DNA of 7,789 nucleotides from an uncultured Lachnospiraceae bacterium (GCA_946413945.1 CAMKMR010000077.1:1-7789), one strand, 5' to 3'. Counted from the stretch's first letter, positions 1 to 5,325 are shown. Translations and numbers: made by a program. Notes: generated from the sequence alone by a model not told the origin.

Positions 1-1
1 A

Positions 2-760
2 GTTTTTTATTCGAATGTTCAGCAGATGTTACAGTTGTTTGGGCAGATGAAGGCATCAAAACCGGTAGTTGAGAAAATTATAGCAAATGATACCGAAAAG
101 GTTGCTAAAGTAATGGACAATCCAAAGAAAGAAATTAAGGTAAATAATTTATTTTATGGATACGATGAAAATAATCCTATTATTAAAGATTATAATTATA
201 CATTTAAAATTGGAAATAAATATCTGATCAAAGGAAAAAGTGGAAGTGGAAAAACTTCGTTGTTAAAAGTATTGTCTGGTAGAAAAGCTTTGGACAAAGG
301 TGAAGTATTATATGATGACAATAATCTGAAAAAAACAAATGCCTATGAGATAACAAAAGTATCGGCATATATGGATCAAAATGTTTATATTTTTGATGCT
401 TCTATTAAAGAGAATATTACATTAGGCAGAAAAGTATCAGAAAAGGTTTATAGAAAAGCGATTGAAATAGCGGATCTGAATGAGTTTATAGAGTCTAAAA
501 ACGAAAAAGATGAATATGAGTTAAAAGGGGATAAATCAAATATATCAGGTGGACAGGCACAAAGAATAGCATTAGCTAGAGCATTGTGTTCTGAAAGAAA
601 GGTATTATTTTTGGATGAGCCTTTATCAGCCTGTGATGTAAAATCAGCAAATAAAATAGAAAAAAATTTGTTGAAATTAAAAGACATGACAGTTTTTATG
701 GTTTCTCATAGAGACGTAAAAGATATAGAGCAATTATATGATGATGTAATTTTGATTTGA
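2..760 (+). CDS. ABC exporter, C-terminal ATP-binding domain (5'-partial)
   Basis: This is the nucleotide-binding half of an ABC transporter, which hydrolyses ATP at the inner face of the membrane to drive transport. The reading frame is open to the window edge, and the codons before the first ATG (26) look like the end of an exporter membrane domain, so the gene starts upstream. Numbering from that ATG: A-loop Tyr46, Walker A GKSGSGKT (70-77), Q-loop Gln118, signature SGGQ (174-177), Walker B VLFLDE (193-198, catalytic Glu198), D-loop SACD (201-204) and H-loop His228. All ATPase residues are present. The layout fits fused membrane-plus-ATPase exporters of peptides, lipids or drugs; the substrate cannot be told. 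The protein stops about 16 residues after the H-loop, so the usual end of the domain (the strand with a Gly turn and the last helix) is missing. Codons are visibly more A/T-rich than in the peptidase gene at 5477. It ends at convergent terminators. Confidence 0.9.
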   Translation, partial: VFYSNVQQMLQLFGQMKASKPVVEKIIANDTEKVAKVMDNPKKEIKVNNLFYGYDENNPIIKDYNYTFKIGNKYLIKGKSGSGKTSLLKVLSGRKALDKGEVLYDDNNLKKTNAYEITKVSAYMDQNVYIFDASIKENITLGRKVSEKVYRKAIEIADLNEFIESKNEKDEYELKGDKSNISGGQAQRIALARALCSERKVLFLDEPLSACDVKSANKIEKNLLKLKDMTVFMVSHRDVKDIEQLYDDVILI

Positions 761-781
761 ATACCCAAATTAGTTAACATA

Positions 782-818
782 AAAATGGACCTAGGGGACT
801 GACCCCTAGGTCCATTTT
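782..818. terminator. 16-bp perfect palindrome, bidirectional terminator
   Basis: Arms 782-797 and 803-818 are perfect reverse complements (16 bp) around a 5-base loop. A-rich and T-rich ends allow the hairpin to act on both strands. It lies 21 bases after the ABC gene stop and downstream of the leftward ATP-grasp gene, so it probably ends both transcripts. The GGGG/CCCC core with the CCTAGG centre resembles a dispersed intergenic palindrome more than a purely local terminator; that part is inference. Confidence 0.7.
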
Positions 819-820
819 GA

Positions 821-860
821 AAAAAGCACTGACTTAAACTTGGGGTGGTCAGTGCTTTTT
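821..860. terminator. 13-bp stem intrinsic terminator, second of a pair
   Basis: Arms 821-833 (AAAAAGCACTGAC) and 848-860 pair perfectly over 13 bp with a 14-base loop. Five T residues close the right arm and five A residues open the left one, so it has terminator shape on either strand. It is the first terminator met by transcription from the leftward ATP-grasp gene, 26 bases past its stop codon, and a back-up for the rightward ABC gene. Confidence 0.75.
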
Positions 861-886
861 ATATGGATTGATATTAAATTGGGGGG

Positions 887-1924
887 CTATTTAAGTTTAG
901 GACATTTATGTCCAAGGACTCTTTCTACGTCTGGAAGAATTCCCTTTCCATCAGGATGCCAAGCGCTGTTTTGTGGCATGTCATAACCTGGGATGTTGTT
1001 TCCTTCTACGAGCACAGGTCCCTTTTCAGTGATCGCTACGTCCCAGCCGATATAGCCAAGATCAGGTATGAGAGAAGCGGCGCGCTTTGTAAGTTCGATT
1101 ACTTCTTTCATCATAGGTACTTTAAAGCCTTTAAATGTTACGCCGGTGTCCGGATGTGCTTTCATATAGATACCAAGTTTTTCAGCATAAGCATCATAGA
1201 TACAATTTCCGTCTGCATCTACTGAAGTGTAGATACCACCAGAAGTTGCATTGTCAAGGAAACTCTTGTTGACACCCATACGAAGGATGGCATAGAAGAA
1301 CTCAGGACCATTTGCACCTTTTATTGTAGCGACTCTTAAAGTGTTGATACTGTGAGGATTTAAACGGGACATCTCAGGATGCTGATGAAGTCCTTCCTCA
1401 ATATCAACTACATTATTTTTCAAAAGATCATCATATAAAGCCTTTGGATCAGTGATCTCCTCACGGGTATATTTTCTAATGCCAAGACCACCAAAGTTAT
1501 CAAATGGCTTTGCTATAATATAGTCGTGTCTATTAATAAAATCAGTAAAGTCTTCTAATGAAGATTTTCTAAGATCGATAAATTCACGACCGGTAAAATC
1601 CTTAAATAAGGTCTGGAACTGAAGCTTATCCTCAAGCATTGTGTATTTCTCGCGTTTGTTCAGTTCTCTTGTAAGGGCGATATTGTGATTCATAGTCATA
1701 AAGGTCTTACGAAGTTTTGCAGGTTTTCCGGCAAAATTGTAACCTCTGTATTCCTGATAACCAATACCGTATTTTAAAATGCAAAATCCCATATCAAAAA
1801 ATACGAAAAGCGTCGGATATTTTTTTTCCTTATGAATATCCTTTGCAAACTTCCACATTTTTGAAACGCTACCACTCTTAACTCTAGCTTTAAGAACGGT
1901 AAACTTGTTACATTTCTTACTCAA
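887..1924 (-). CDS. Sugar-transfer-associated ATP-grasp ligase
   Basis: A 345-aa cytosolic protein resembling the sugar-transfer-associated ATP-grasp family (Pfam ATPgrasp_ST). ATP-grasp enzymes activate a carboxylate as acyl phosphate and join it to an amine or similar nucleophile; members of this family tend to lie near capsule and polysaccharide genes, but the substrate is unknown. Visible motifs: Lys139 in IIAKP (ATP contact), the glycine loop FGGLGI (144-149), Arg197 in NTLRVAT, NATSGGI (225-231), Asp295 in GYIGWD and the metal-binding end VEGNN (306-310). Length is normal and the core looks intact. The start is TTG at 1924, chosen because the SD GAGAGGTG sits 5 bases upstream; the first in-frame ATG would be codon 23 and remove a conserved-looking N-terminus. 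It is a single gene, convergent with the ABC gene and divergent from the lipoprotein gene. No glycosyltransferase is visible next to it. Confidence 0.85.
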   Translation of the reverse strand: MSKKCNKFTVLKARVKSGSVSKMWKFAKDIHKEKKYPTLFVFFDMGFCILKYGIGYQEYRGYNFAGKPAKLRKTFMTMNHNIALTRELNKREKYTMLEDKLQFQTLFKDFTGREFIDLRKSSLEDFTDFINRHDYIIAKPFDNFGGLGIRKYTREEITDPKALYDDLLKNNVVDIEEGLHQHPEMSRLNPHSINTLRVATIKGANGPEFFYAILRMGVNKSFLDNATSGGIYTSVDADGNCIYDAYAEKLGIYMKAHPDTGVTFKGFKVPMMKEVIELTKRAASLIPDLGYIGWDVAITEKGPVLVEGNNIPGYDMPQNSAWHPDGKGILPDVERVLGHKCPKLK

Positions 1925-1929
1925 ATTAA

Positions 1930-1937
1930 CACCTCTC
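1930..1937 (-). promoter_or_regulatory. Ribosome binding site that fixes a TTG start
   Basis: On the minus strand this reads GAGAGGTG, a strong SD match, followed by a 5-base spacer and TTG (1924-1922). No ATG or GTG lies at suitable distance, which supports TTG as the true start of the ATP-grasp gene. Confidence 0.7.
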
Positions 1938-1986
1938 TTTAAAAGACATTCTTAAACTACAACAGTTTATTCAATTATTCAAGATA

Positions 1987-2024
1987 AAGCAACTATTATT
2001 AATAAATTTTTAAGAAAGTTGCTT
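1987..2024. promoter_or_regulatory. Inverted repeat in a divergent promoter region
   Basis: AAGCAACT (1987-1994) and AGTTGCTT (2017-2024) are perfect 8-bp inverted arms with a 22-base AT-only-like spacer. The right arm contains TTGCTT (2019-2024), which is followed after exactly 17 bases by TGTAAT (2042-2047), a possible -35/-10 pair for the lipoprotein gene. The left arm read leftward gives the same TTGCTT, with TAAACT 17 bases on, a weaker pair for the ATP-grasp gene. The arms may be operator half-sites overlapping both -35 boxes. The -35 matches are only three of six, so the promoter reading is tentative. Confidence 0.35.
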
Positions 2025-2044
2025 CAGCATAATTTAAGCTTTGT

Positions 2045-2081
2045 AATATATCATTCCATCATACAAAGAAAATGATATATT
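2045..2081 (+). promoter_or_regulatory. 11-bp inverted repeat in the lipoprotein gene leader
   Basis: AATATATCATT (2045-2055) and AATGATATATT (2071-2081) are perfect inverted arms around a 15-base spacer, 14 bases before the SD. It could be an operator near the candidate transcription start or a weak AU-rich hairpin in the 5' leader. There is no T-run, so it is not a terminator. Confidence 0.4.
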
Positions 2082-2094
2082 TAAGAGAGAAAAG

Positions 2095-2101
2095 AAGGGA
2101 G
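2095..2101 (+). promoter_or_regulatory. Ribosome binding site fixing the lipoprotein start
   Basis: AAGGGAG lies 6 bases before ATG 2108. The upstream in-frame ATG at 2072 falls inside the inverted repeat and has no SD, and starting there would put 12 charged residues ahead of a normal signal peptide. Start 2108 is therefore preferred. Confidence 0.75.
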
Positions 2102-2107
2102 TCGTTT

Positions 2108-3412
2108 ATGAATAAGTTTAAGATTTTTAGAAGAAGAATTATAGTTTCGGCTTTTGGCTTAATGATGGCAGCGTCTCTTATGGCTTGCGGTGTTAAGACA
2201 GATAATAATACAGTTGAAAATACAAGCGTAGCTACAACTGAAGCAAAGACAGAAAAAACAACAAAATTAGATGATGCTAAAGAAAACAATGATGCTAAAG
2301 AAACTACTGAGGCAGCGAGTGAAACAGCGAGTGAAACAGATACATCAGATGAACTAGAGGATGGAGTTTACACAAAGAGGGATCTTACGCAGGAAGCGGA
2401 TCTTTCAGAAGCTGAATATATAACGCTTACTTCAGGACAGGATGTAAAAATCACAAAAGCAGGAGTTTACGTCCTCAGTGGAAATGTTACTGATACCACG
2501 ATTAGTGTTGAGGTTGATAAGAATGAAGATAAGGTTCAGCTGGTCTTAGATGGCGTTACGATCACAAATAGCAATAAAGCCTGCATAAACGTAATTTCAG
2601 CTGATAAGACATTTATAACAACTACATCATCTGAAAACAAGTTGATCGTAACAGGTGAGATAACAGATGATAGTAATGCTGTCATTTATTCAAAAGATGA
2701 TCTTACTTTAAATGGAACTGGCAGCCTTTACATCTCATCAGCTGATGCAACGGATCTTAATGCTATAAAGTGCAGCGATGATCTTAAAATAACAGGAGGA
2801 ACTTACGATATAAGATCCAGCAAAAATGCCATTAGAGCAAATGACTCTATCTCAATCTGCGGCGGTGATATTACTATTGAAGCAGTTTCCGATGGACTTC
2901 ATGCAGAGGATGACGATGATGACACAGTTGGAAATATTAGTATTTCAGGCGGAAAACTTAGCATTAAAGTTTCTGATGACGGAATACATGCTACTACAAC
3001 AGCAATCATTGACGGTGGAGAGCTCAACATTGAGGCATCAGAAGGAATTGAAGGAACATACATTGAGATAAATGATGGAACTATTAATATTGATGCAACA
3101 GATGACGGTATAAATGCATCCCATAAGAGCAACAGCTATGATGTAAAGATCATATTTAATGGTGGAAACACTACAATAAATATGGGGCAGGGCGATACAG
3201 ATGCTGTAGATGCCAATGGTGACATAGTAGTTAATGATGGAATAATAAATGTCACAGCCCCTACTTCTTCATTTGATTACGACAATAGTGGAGTGATAAA
3301 CGGAGGAACAGTAACTGTAAATGGTGAAGTAATTACTGAAATGCCAGAAGATATGATGGGAGGCCCAGGAGGTCGTGGAGGATTTGGAGGTCCAGGCGGA
3401 GAGAGACCATAA
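2108..3412 (+). CDS. Cthe_2159-type carbohydrate-binding lipoprotein
   Basis: A 434-aa surface lipoprotein. Residues 1-27 are a lipoprotein signal peptide: basic n-region (K3, K5, R8-R10), hydrophobic core 11-23 and lipobox L24-M-A-C27, so Cys27 should be lipid-anchored outside the membrane. Residues about 30-85 are a Thr/Glu/Ala/Lys/Asp-rich low-complexity linker made partly of short DNA repeats. From about residue 95 to 410 the sequence is a right-handed beta-helix of the family of Clostridium thermocellum Cthe_2159 (Pfam PF14262), whose founding member binds cellulose- and pectin-like polysaccharides and calcium. Helix turns recur as SDGLHA (261-266), DDGIHA (290-295), SEGIEG (311-316), DDGINA (332-337) and TDAVDA (364-369), often after a GG strand turn; acidic residues 267-272 may bind calcium. 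The tail (418-434) is Gly/Pro/Arg-rich, as is common in this family. Likely role: polysaccharide adhesion or sensing; no catalytic site is evident. It appears to be transcribed alone. Confidence 0.85.
   Translation: MNKFKIFRRRIIVSAFGLMMAASLMACGVKTDNNTVENTSVATTEAKTEKTTKLDDAKENNDAKETTEAASETASETDTSDELEDGVYTKRDLTQEADLSEAEYITLTSGQDVKITKAGVYVLSGNVTDTTISVEVDKNEDKVQLVLDGVTITNSNKACINVISADKTFITTTSSENKLIVTGEITDDSNAVIYSKDDLTLNGTGSLYISSADATDLNAIKCSDDLKITGGTYDIRSSKNAIRANDSISICGGDITIEAVSDGLHAEDDDDDTVGNISISGGKLSIKVSDDGIHATTTAIIDGGELNIEASEGIEGTYIEINDGTINIDATDDGINASHKSNSYDVKIIFNGGNTTINMGQGDTDAVDANGDIVVNDGIINVTAPTSSFDYDNSGVINGGTVTVNGEVITEMPEDMMGGPGGRGGFGGPGGERP
2273..2338 (+). repeat. In-frame short repeats in the lipoprotein linker
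   Basis: Two 18-bp units beginning GATGCTAAAGAAA (2273 and 2291) encode DAKENN and DAKETT. They are followed by two identical 12-bp units GCGAGTGAAACA (2315-2326 and 2327-2338) encoding SET-type tetrads. Both unit lengths are multiples of three, so copy changes would lengthen or shorten the stalk between the lipid anchor and the beta-helix without a frameshift. Confidence 0.75.
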
Positions 3413-3580
3413 TGATATAAGAATAAATTCGGAAGTCCATGAGGCAAAAAAACTAAATGATTTGTGGCAGGTTAAAGATAAAGCCAATTCCATTAACATT
3501 GGTACATTTTCGTTCTTTTATAAACTGTTGGCTTGAAGTAAGTAGAGCATGAGATATACTGAATATATATTGATAGAATG
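3413..3580. other. Spacer with no recognised gene
   Basis: No start-supported gene or terminator was found between the lipoprotein stop and the 41-bp array. One plus-strand frame stays open through 3411-3536 and reads like coding sequence in places (for example EAKKLNDLWQVKDK), but it lacks an SD and a start codon. It may be the eroded end of a former gene. AAGCCAA and TTGGCTT around 3480 and 3528 are complementary but 7 bp and far apart, so no structure is claimed. Confidence 0.4.
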
Positions 3581-3703
3581 TATGATGATATCTGCATAGC
3601 GGTGTTGAAAACTACAGAGTATATGATGATATCTGCATAGCGGTGTTGAAAACTGCAGAGTATATGATGATATGTGTATAGCTATGTTGGCAACTGCGGA
3701 ATA
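3581..3703 (+). repeat. Tandem array, 41-bp unit x 3
   Basis: Three contiguous 41-bp units start at 3581, 3622 and 3663, each beginning TATGATGATAT. Units 1 and 2 differ at one base; unit 3 differs from unit 2 at eight. There are no spacers between units, so it is not CRISPR. The unit is not a multiple of three and is not translated. The array ends about 11 bases before the SD of the acetyltransferase gene, so copy-number change would alter that gene's promoter or leader. TTGAAA and TATGAT recur in each unit, but their spacing does not make a standard promoter. Confidence 0.9.
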
Positions 3704-3714
3704 TAAAGAATGAA

Positions 3715-3720
3715 AAGGAG
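3715..3720 (+). promoter_or_regulatory. Ribosome binding site fixing the acetyltransferase start
   Basis: AAGGAG lies 7 bases before ATG 3728. The in-frame ATG at 3710 precedes and overlaps this SD region and has none of its own, so the shorter, 205-aa protein is chosen. Confidence 0.8.
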
Positions 3721-3727
3721 AAGTCTT

Positions 3728-4345
3728 ATGGGAGAAATGAAAGATAAGTTACACACCGGAGAACTTTATCTGCCGGATGATGAAGAGATAATGGGTGAGC
3801 AGATGATCTATCAGGATCTGCTTACAGAATATAATCAGACCAAGCCTTCCATGCAAAAAGAAAGAAATGAGCTTTTGCACAAAATGTTGGCAGAATGTGG
3901 AGAAGGAGTATATATCGAAGCTCCATTTTTTGCTAACTGGGGCGGTCACCATTGTCACTTTGGAGATAAAGTATATGCTAATTATCATCTTACATGTGTG
4001 GATGATACGCATATATACGTTGGAGAATATACCATGTTTGGGCCAAACGTGACGATAGCTACAGCGGGACATCCGATACTTCCTGAGTTAAGAAAAGATT
4101 ATTATCAGTATAATATGCCGGTTCATATTGGAAAATGCTGCTGGATTGGGGCAGGGGTTCTTATTATGCCAGGTGTTAGCATCGGAGACAATACAGTGAT
4201 CGGTGCTGGAAGCGTGGTGACAAAGGATATACCTGCAAACGTTGTAGCATATGGAGATCCTTGCAGAGTTATAAGAGATATAAATGAACATGACAGAGAA
4301 TACTATTTTAAAGACAGAAAGATTGACTGGGAAAGTATAAAATAA
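3728..4345 (+). CDS. Sugar O-acetyltransferase, LacA/Maa type
   Basis: A 205-aa cytosolic enzyme of the hexapeptide-repeat (left-handed beta-helix) family that transfers acetyl from acetyl-CoA to a sugar hydroxyl, normally as a trimer. Residues about 5-58 form the N-terminal helical cap typical of maltose/galactoside acetyltransferases. The coil region from about 60 to 180 carries YANYHLTCVDD (83-93; Asn85 matches a substrate-contact position in LacA), the catalytic His115 in ATAGHPI, and classic hexads such as IGKCCWIGAGVLIMPGVSIG and VIGAGSVVTKDIPAN. The C-terminal PCRVIRDIN and YYFKD match the LacA ending closely. Length is normal and key residues are present. Whether the sugar is galactoside, maltose or glucose cannot be told, and many such genes serve in detoxification or polymer decoration. 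It is flanked by tandem arrays on both sides, with no operon partner. Confidence 0.9.
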   Translation: MGEMKDKLHTGELYLPDDEEIMGEQMIYQDLLTEYNQTKPSMQKERNELLHKMLAECGEGVYIEAPFFANWGGHHCHFGDKVYANYHLTCVDDTHIYVGEYTMFGPNVTIATAGHPILPELRKDYYQYNMPVHIGKCCWIGAGVLIMPGVSIGDNTVIGAGSVVTKDIPANVVAYGDPCRVIRDINEHDREYYFKDRKIDWESIK

Positions 4346-4580
4346 TCAGGAAAAAATAGAATTCCGATGTTTAAAGATCCATTAATTGATCAAAAAAAAT
4401 AGAATTCCGATGTTTAAAGATCCATCAATTGATCAGAAAAAAATAGAATTCAAATGTTTAAAGATCCATCAATTGATCAAAAAAAAGAATTCCGATGTTT
4501 AAAGATCCATCAATTGATCAGAAAAAAATAGAATTCTGATGTTTAAAGATCCATCAATTGATCAGAAAAAAATAGATTTT
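4346..4580 (+). repeat. Tandem array, about 44-bp unit x 5 plus partial ends
   Basis: The GAATTC that opens each unit lies at 4359, 4402, 4446, 4487 and 4531, giving spacings of 43, 44, 41 and 44 bp; a sixth, decayed copy (GATTTT) starts at 4575. A partial leading copy begins directly after the acetyltransferase stop codon. Each unit carries GAATTC, GATGTTTAAAGATCCAT, TCAATTGATCA and a run of 6-8 A. Most length changes are in the A-run and the bases beside it, as expected from slippage. No unique spacers, so not CRISPR. No conventional terminator for the acetyltransferase gene is seen here. Confidence 0.93.
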
Positions 4581-4638
4581 CAATATTTCAAAAATGTAAT
4601 ATTAATGAAATGTTAGACTGACGATTAATTGGTTGGAT
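4581..4638. other. Short AT-rich spacer between two arrays
   Basis: This stretch joins the 44-bp and 45-bp arrays. It holds no ORF of note and only weak promoter-like words (for example CTGACG at 4618), which I do not call. Confidence 0.4.
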
Positions 4639-4732
4639 TAGTATATCATTCAGTTATCAACTAAAGGAACAGATAATATAGGCTAGTATATTATTTAGTT
4701 ATCAACTAAAGGAACAGATAATATAGGCTAGT
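4639..4732 (+). repeat. Tandem array, 45-bp unit x 2
   Basis: Two 45-bp units, 4639-4683 and 4684-4728, start TAGTATAT and are identical over their last 32 bases (AGTTATCAACTAAAGGAACA onward); TAGT at 4729 begins a third. Within the unit, AGTT-ATC-AACT is a small imperfect palindrome that could be a protein site. All forward frames of the unit contain a stop, so it is not coding. The array ends 12 bases before the GGAG that serves the 36-codon ORF at 4759. Confidence 0.9.
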
Positions 4733-4758
4733 GATCAGTAATATGGAGCAGGTGAAAT

Positions 4759-4869
4759 ATGAGTTGGTTTTTTAAAAATAAAGCAGATGAATTAAGAGAA
4801 AATAAATTAGTAAATGGTATTGTTATTGCGGTTATCTTATTGGTGATTCATAATATAAGGTTCCAGTAA
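4759..4869 (+). CDS. Putative 36-aa single-pass membrane peptide
   Basis: The ORF starts at ATG 4759 and ends at TAA 4867-4869. Upstream lie GGAG (4745-4748, 10 bases from the ATG) and AGGTG (4750-4754, 4 bases away), so translation is plausible. The peptide has a charged N-terminal part (KNKADELRENK, residues 6-16) and a hydrophobic stretch (about 17-30, IVIAVILLVI) that is long enough for a short transmembrane helix, ending in a short basic tail. This shape occurs in small membrane regulators, type I toxins and signal-like peptides; I recognise no family. Two terminator-like hairpins follow at once. It could instead be the remnant of a larger gene. Function is unknown. Confidence 0.5.
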   Translation: MSWFFKNKADELRENKLVNGIVIAVILLVIHNIRFQ

Positions 4870-4893
4870 ATGGGACAGAACTCCCCATTTTTT
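4868..4893 (+). terminator. Short hairpin with T-run after the small ORF
   Basis: AAATGGG (4868-4874) pairs with CCCATTT (4884-4890) around a 9-base loop, followed by TTT. The stem overlaps the stop codon of the 36-aa ORF. It is a weak to moderate intrinsic terminator, probably backed by the next one. Confidence 0.55.
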
Positions 4894-4923
4894 CACATAG
4901 GTAGTAAAAACTGCCGTATATTT

Positions 4924-4960
4924 AAAGACTAAGTCCAGTTTAGAGGCTTAGTCTTTTTTT
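4924..4960 (+). terminator. Strong intrinsic terminator
   Basis: AAAGACTAAG (4924-4933) pairs perfectly with CTTAGTCTTT (4947-4956), and the T-run covers 4954-4960. It is the clearest one-way terminator in the window and closes whatever is transcribed through the 45-bp array and the small ORF, separating it from the peptidase unit. Confidence 0.8.
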
Positions 4961-4995
4961 GTTAATCTGGCTTTCATATTGTTGATTAATACTCT

Positions 4996-5020
4996 GTTTT
5001 GACCCTCAGCGGGTCAGAAT
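4996..5020. repeat. Small intergenic hairpin
   Basis: TGACCC (5000-5005) pairs with GGGTCA (5011-5016) around TCAGC; the stem extends to about 10 bp with G-U pairs. It has no following T-run of note. It may be a single copy of a dispersed palindrome or a weak terminator. Confidence 0.45.
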
Positions 5021-5096
5021 TTAGTGTAAATCAACGCATATTATACAATTAATTTAGTTTTCGAAGCGTTATAATCAAGAAACTAATAATACTTGT

Positions 5097-5126
5097 TTGA
5101 TATTACTTTTTGTTATTACTTATAAT
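5097..5126 (+). promoter_or_regulatory. Candidate sigma-A promoter for the peptidase operon
   Basis: TTGATA (5097-5102; four of six consensus bases) and a perfect TATAAT (5121-5126) are separated by 18 bases. Transcription would start near 5133 and give a leader of about 340 bases before the peptidase ATG, containing the inverted-repeat element and the 35-bp array. It is the best promoter match between the terminator at 4960 and the gene. Confidence 0.5.
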
Positions 5127-5153
5127 AGGAAGAAACTAAGTTGATCTGGATGG

Positions 5154-5245
5154 AAACCGACCATTTTTAAATGTGTGAAAATATTGTGAATTAAAAGGGG
5201 GTATTAAGGAAACCTAAAAAAATATAAAGGGAAAATGGTCGATTT
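5154..5245. repeat. 92-bp element bounded by 14-bp inverted repeats
   Basis: The ends 5154-5167 and 5232-5245 are inverted copies matching at 13 of 14 positions; the inner 10 bp (CGACCATTTT / AAAATGGTCG) are perfect. The 64-base interior is purine-rich on the plus strand and encodes nothing apparent. It may be a long-range stem of a leader RNA or a very small non-autonomous insertion. No convincing target-site duplication is visible at its edges. Confidence 0.5.
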
Positions 5246-5325
5246 TGCACCAATTTAGTGGTTTAAAGCGATAGTCAAATGAAGTGCGAAATGATATATT
5301 GTTAACTGCTTGATTTTATCAAAGT

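Larger units (their letters stand above)
4961..5325. other. Non-coding stretch upstream of the peptidase gene
   Basis: No gene is seen on either strand in these 365 bases. They hold a hairpin (4996-5020), a promoter match (5097-5126) and an element bounded by inverted repeats (5154-5245), described separately. AAGAAACTA occurs twice (5077-5085 and 5130-5138), flanking the promoter. A minor TTGAT-TTT-ATCAA hairpin (5310-5322) abuts the 35-bp array. Confidence 0.5.

Noticed and set aside
908..1225. 105-aa plus-strand open frame over the ATP-grasp gene
   Set aside because: It lies antisense to a well-supported gene and its translation has no family-like features.
2899..3132. Minus-strand open frame inside the lipoprotein gene
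   Set aside because: It is a shadow of repeated Asp/Gly/Ile codons, with no SD and low-complexity Ser/Pro/Val translation.
3605..3627. TTGAAA ... TATGAT in the 41-bp units as tandem promoters
   Set aside because: The spacing is 11 bases, too short for a sigma-A promoter, and alternative -10 words are poor.
4346..4580. 44-bp array as an iteron-type replication origin
   Set aside because: There is no replication initiator gene nearby and the neighbouring genes look chromosomal; repeats alone are not enough.
5070..5075. Second perfect TATAAT as a promoter
   Set aside because: No acceptable -35 hexamer lies 16-18 bases upstream.
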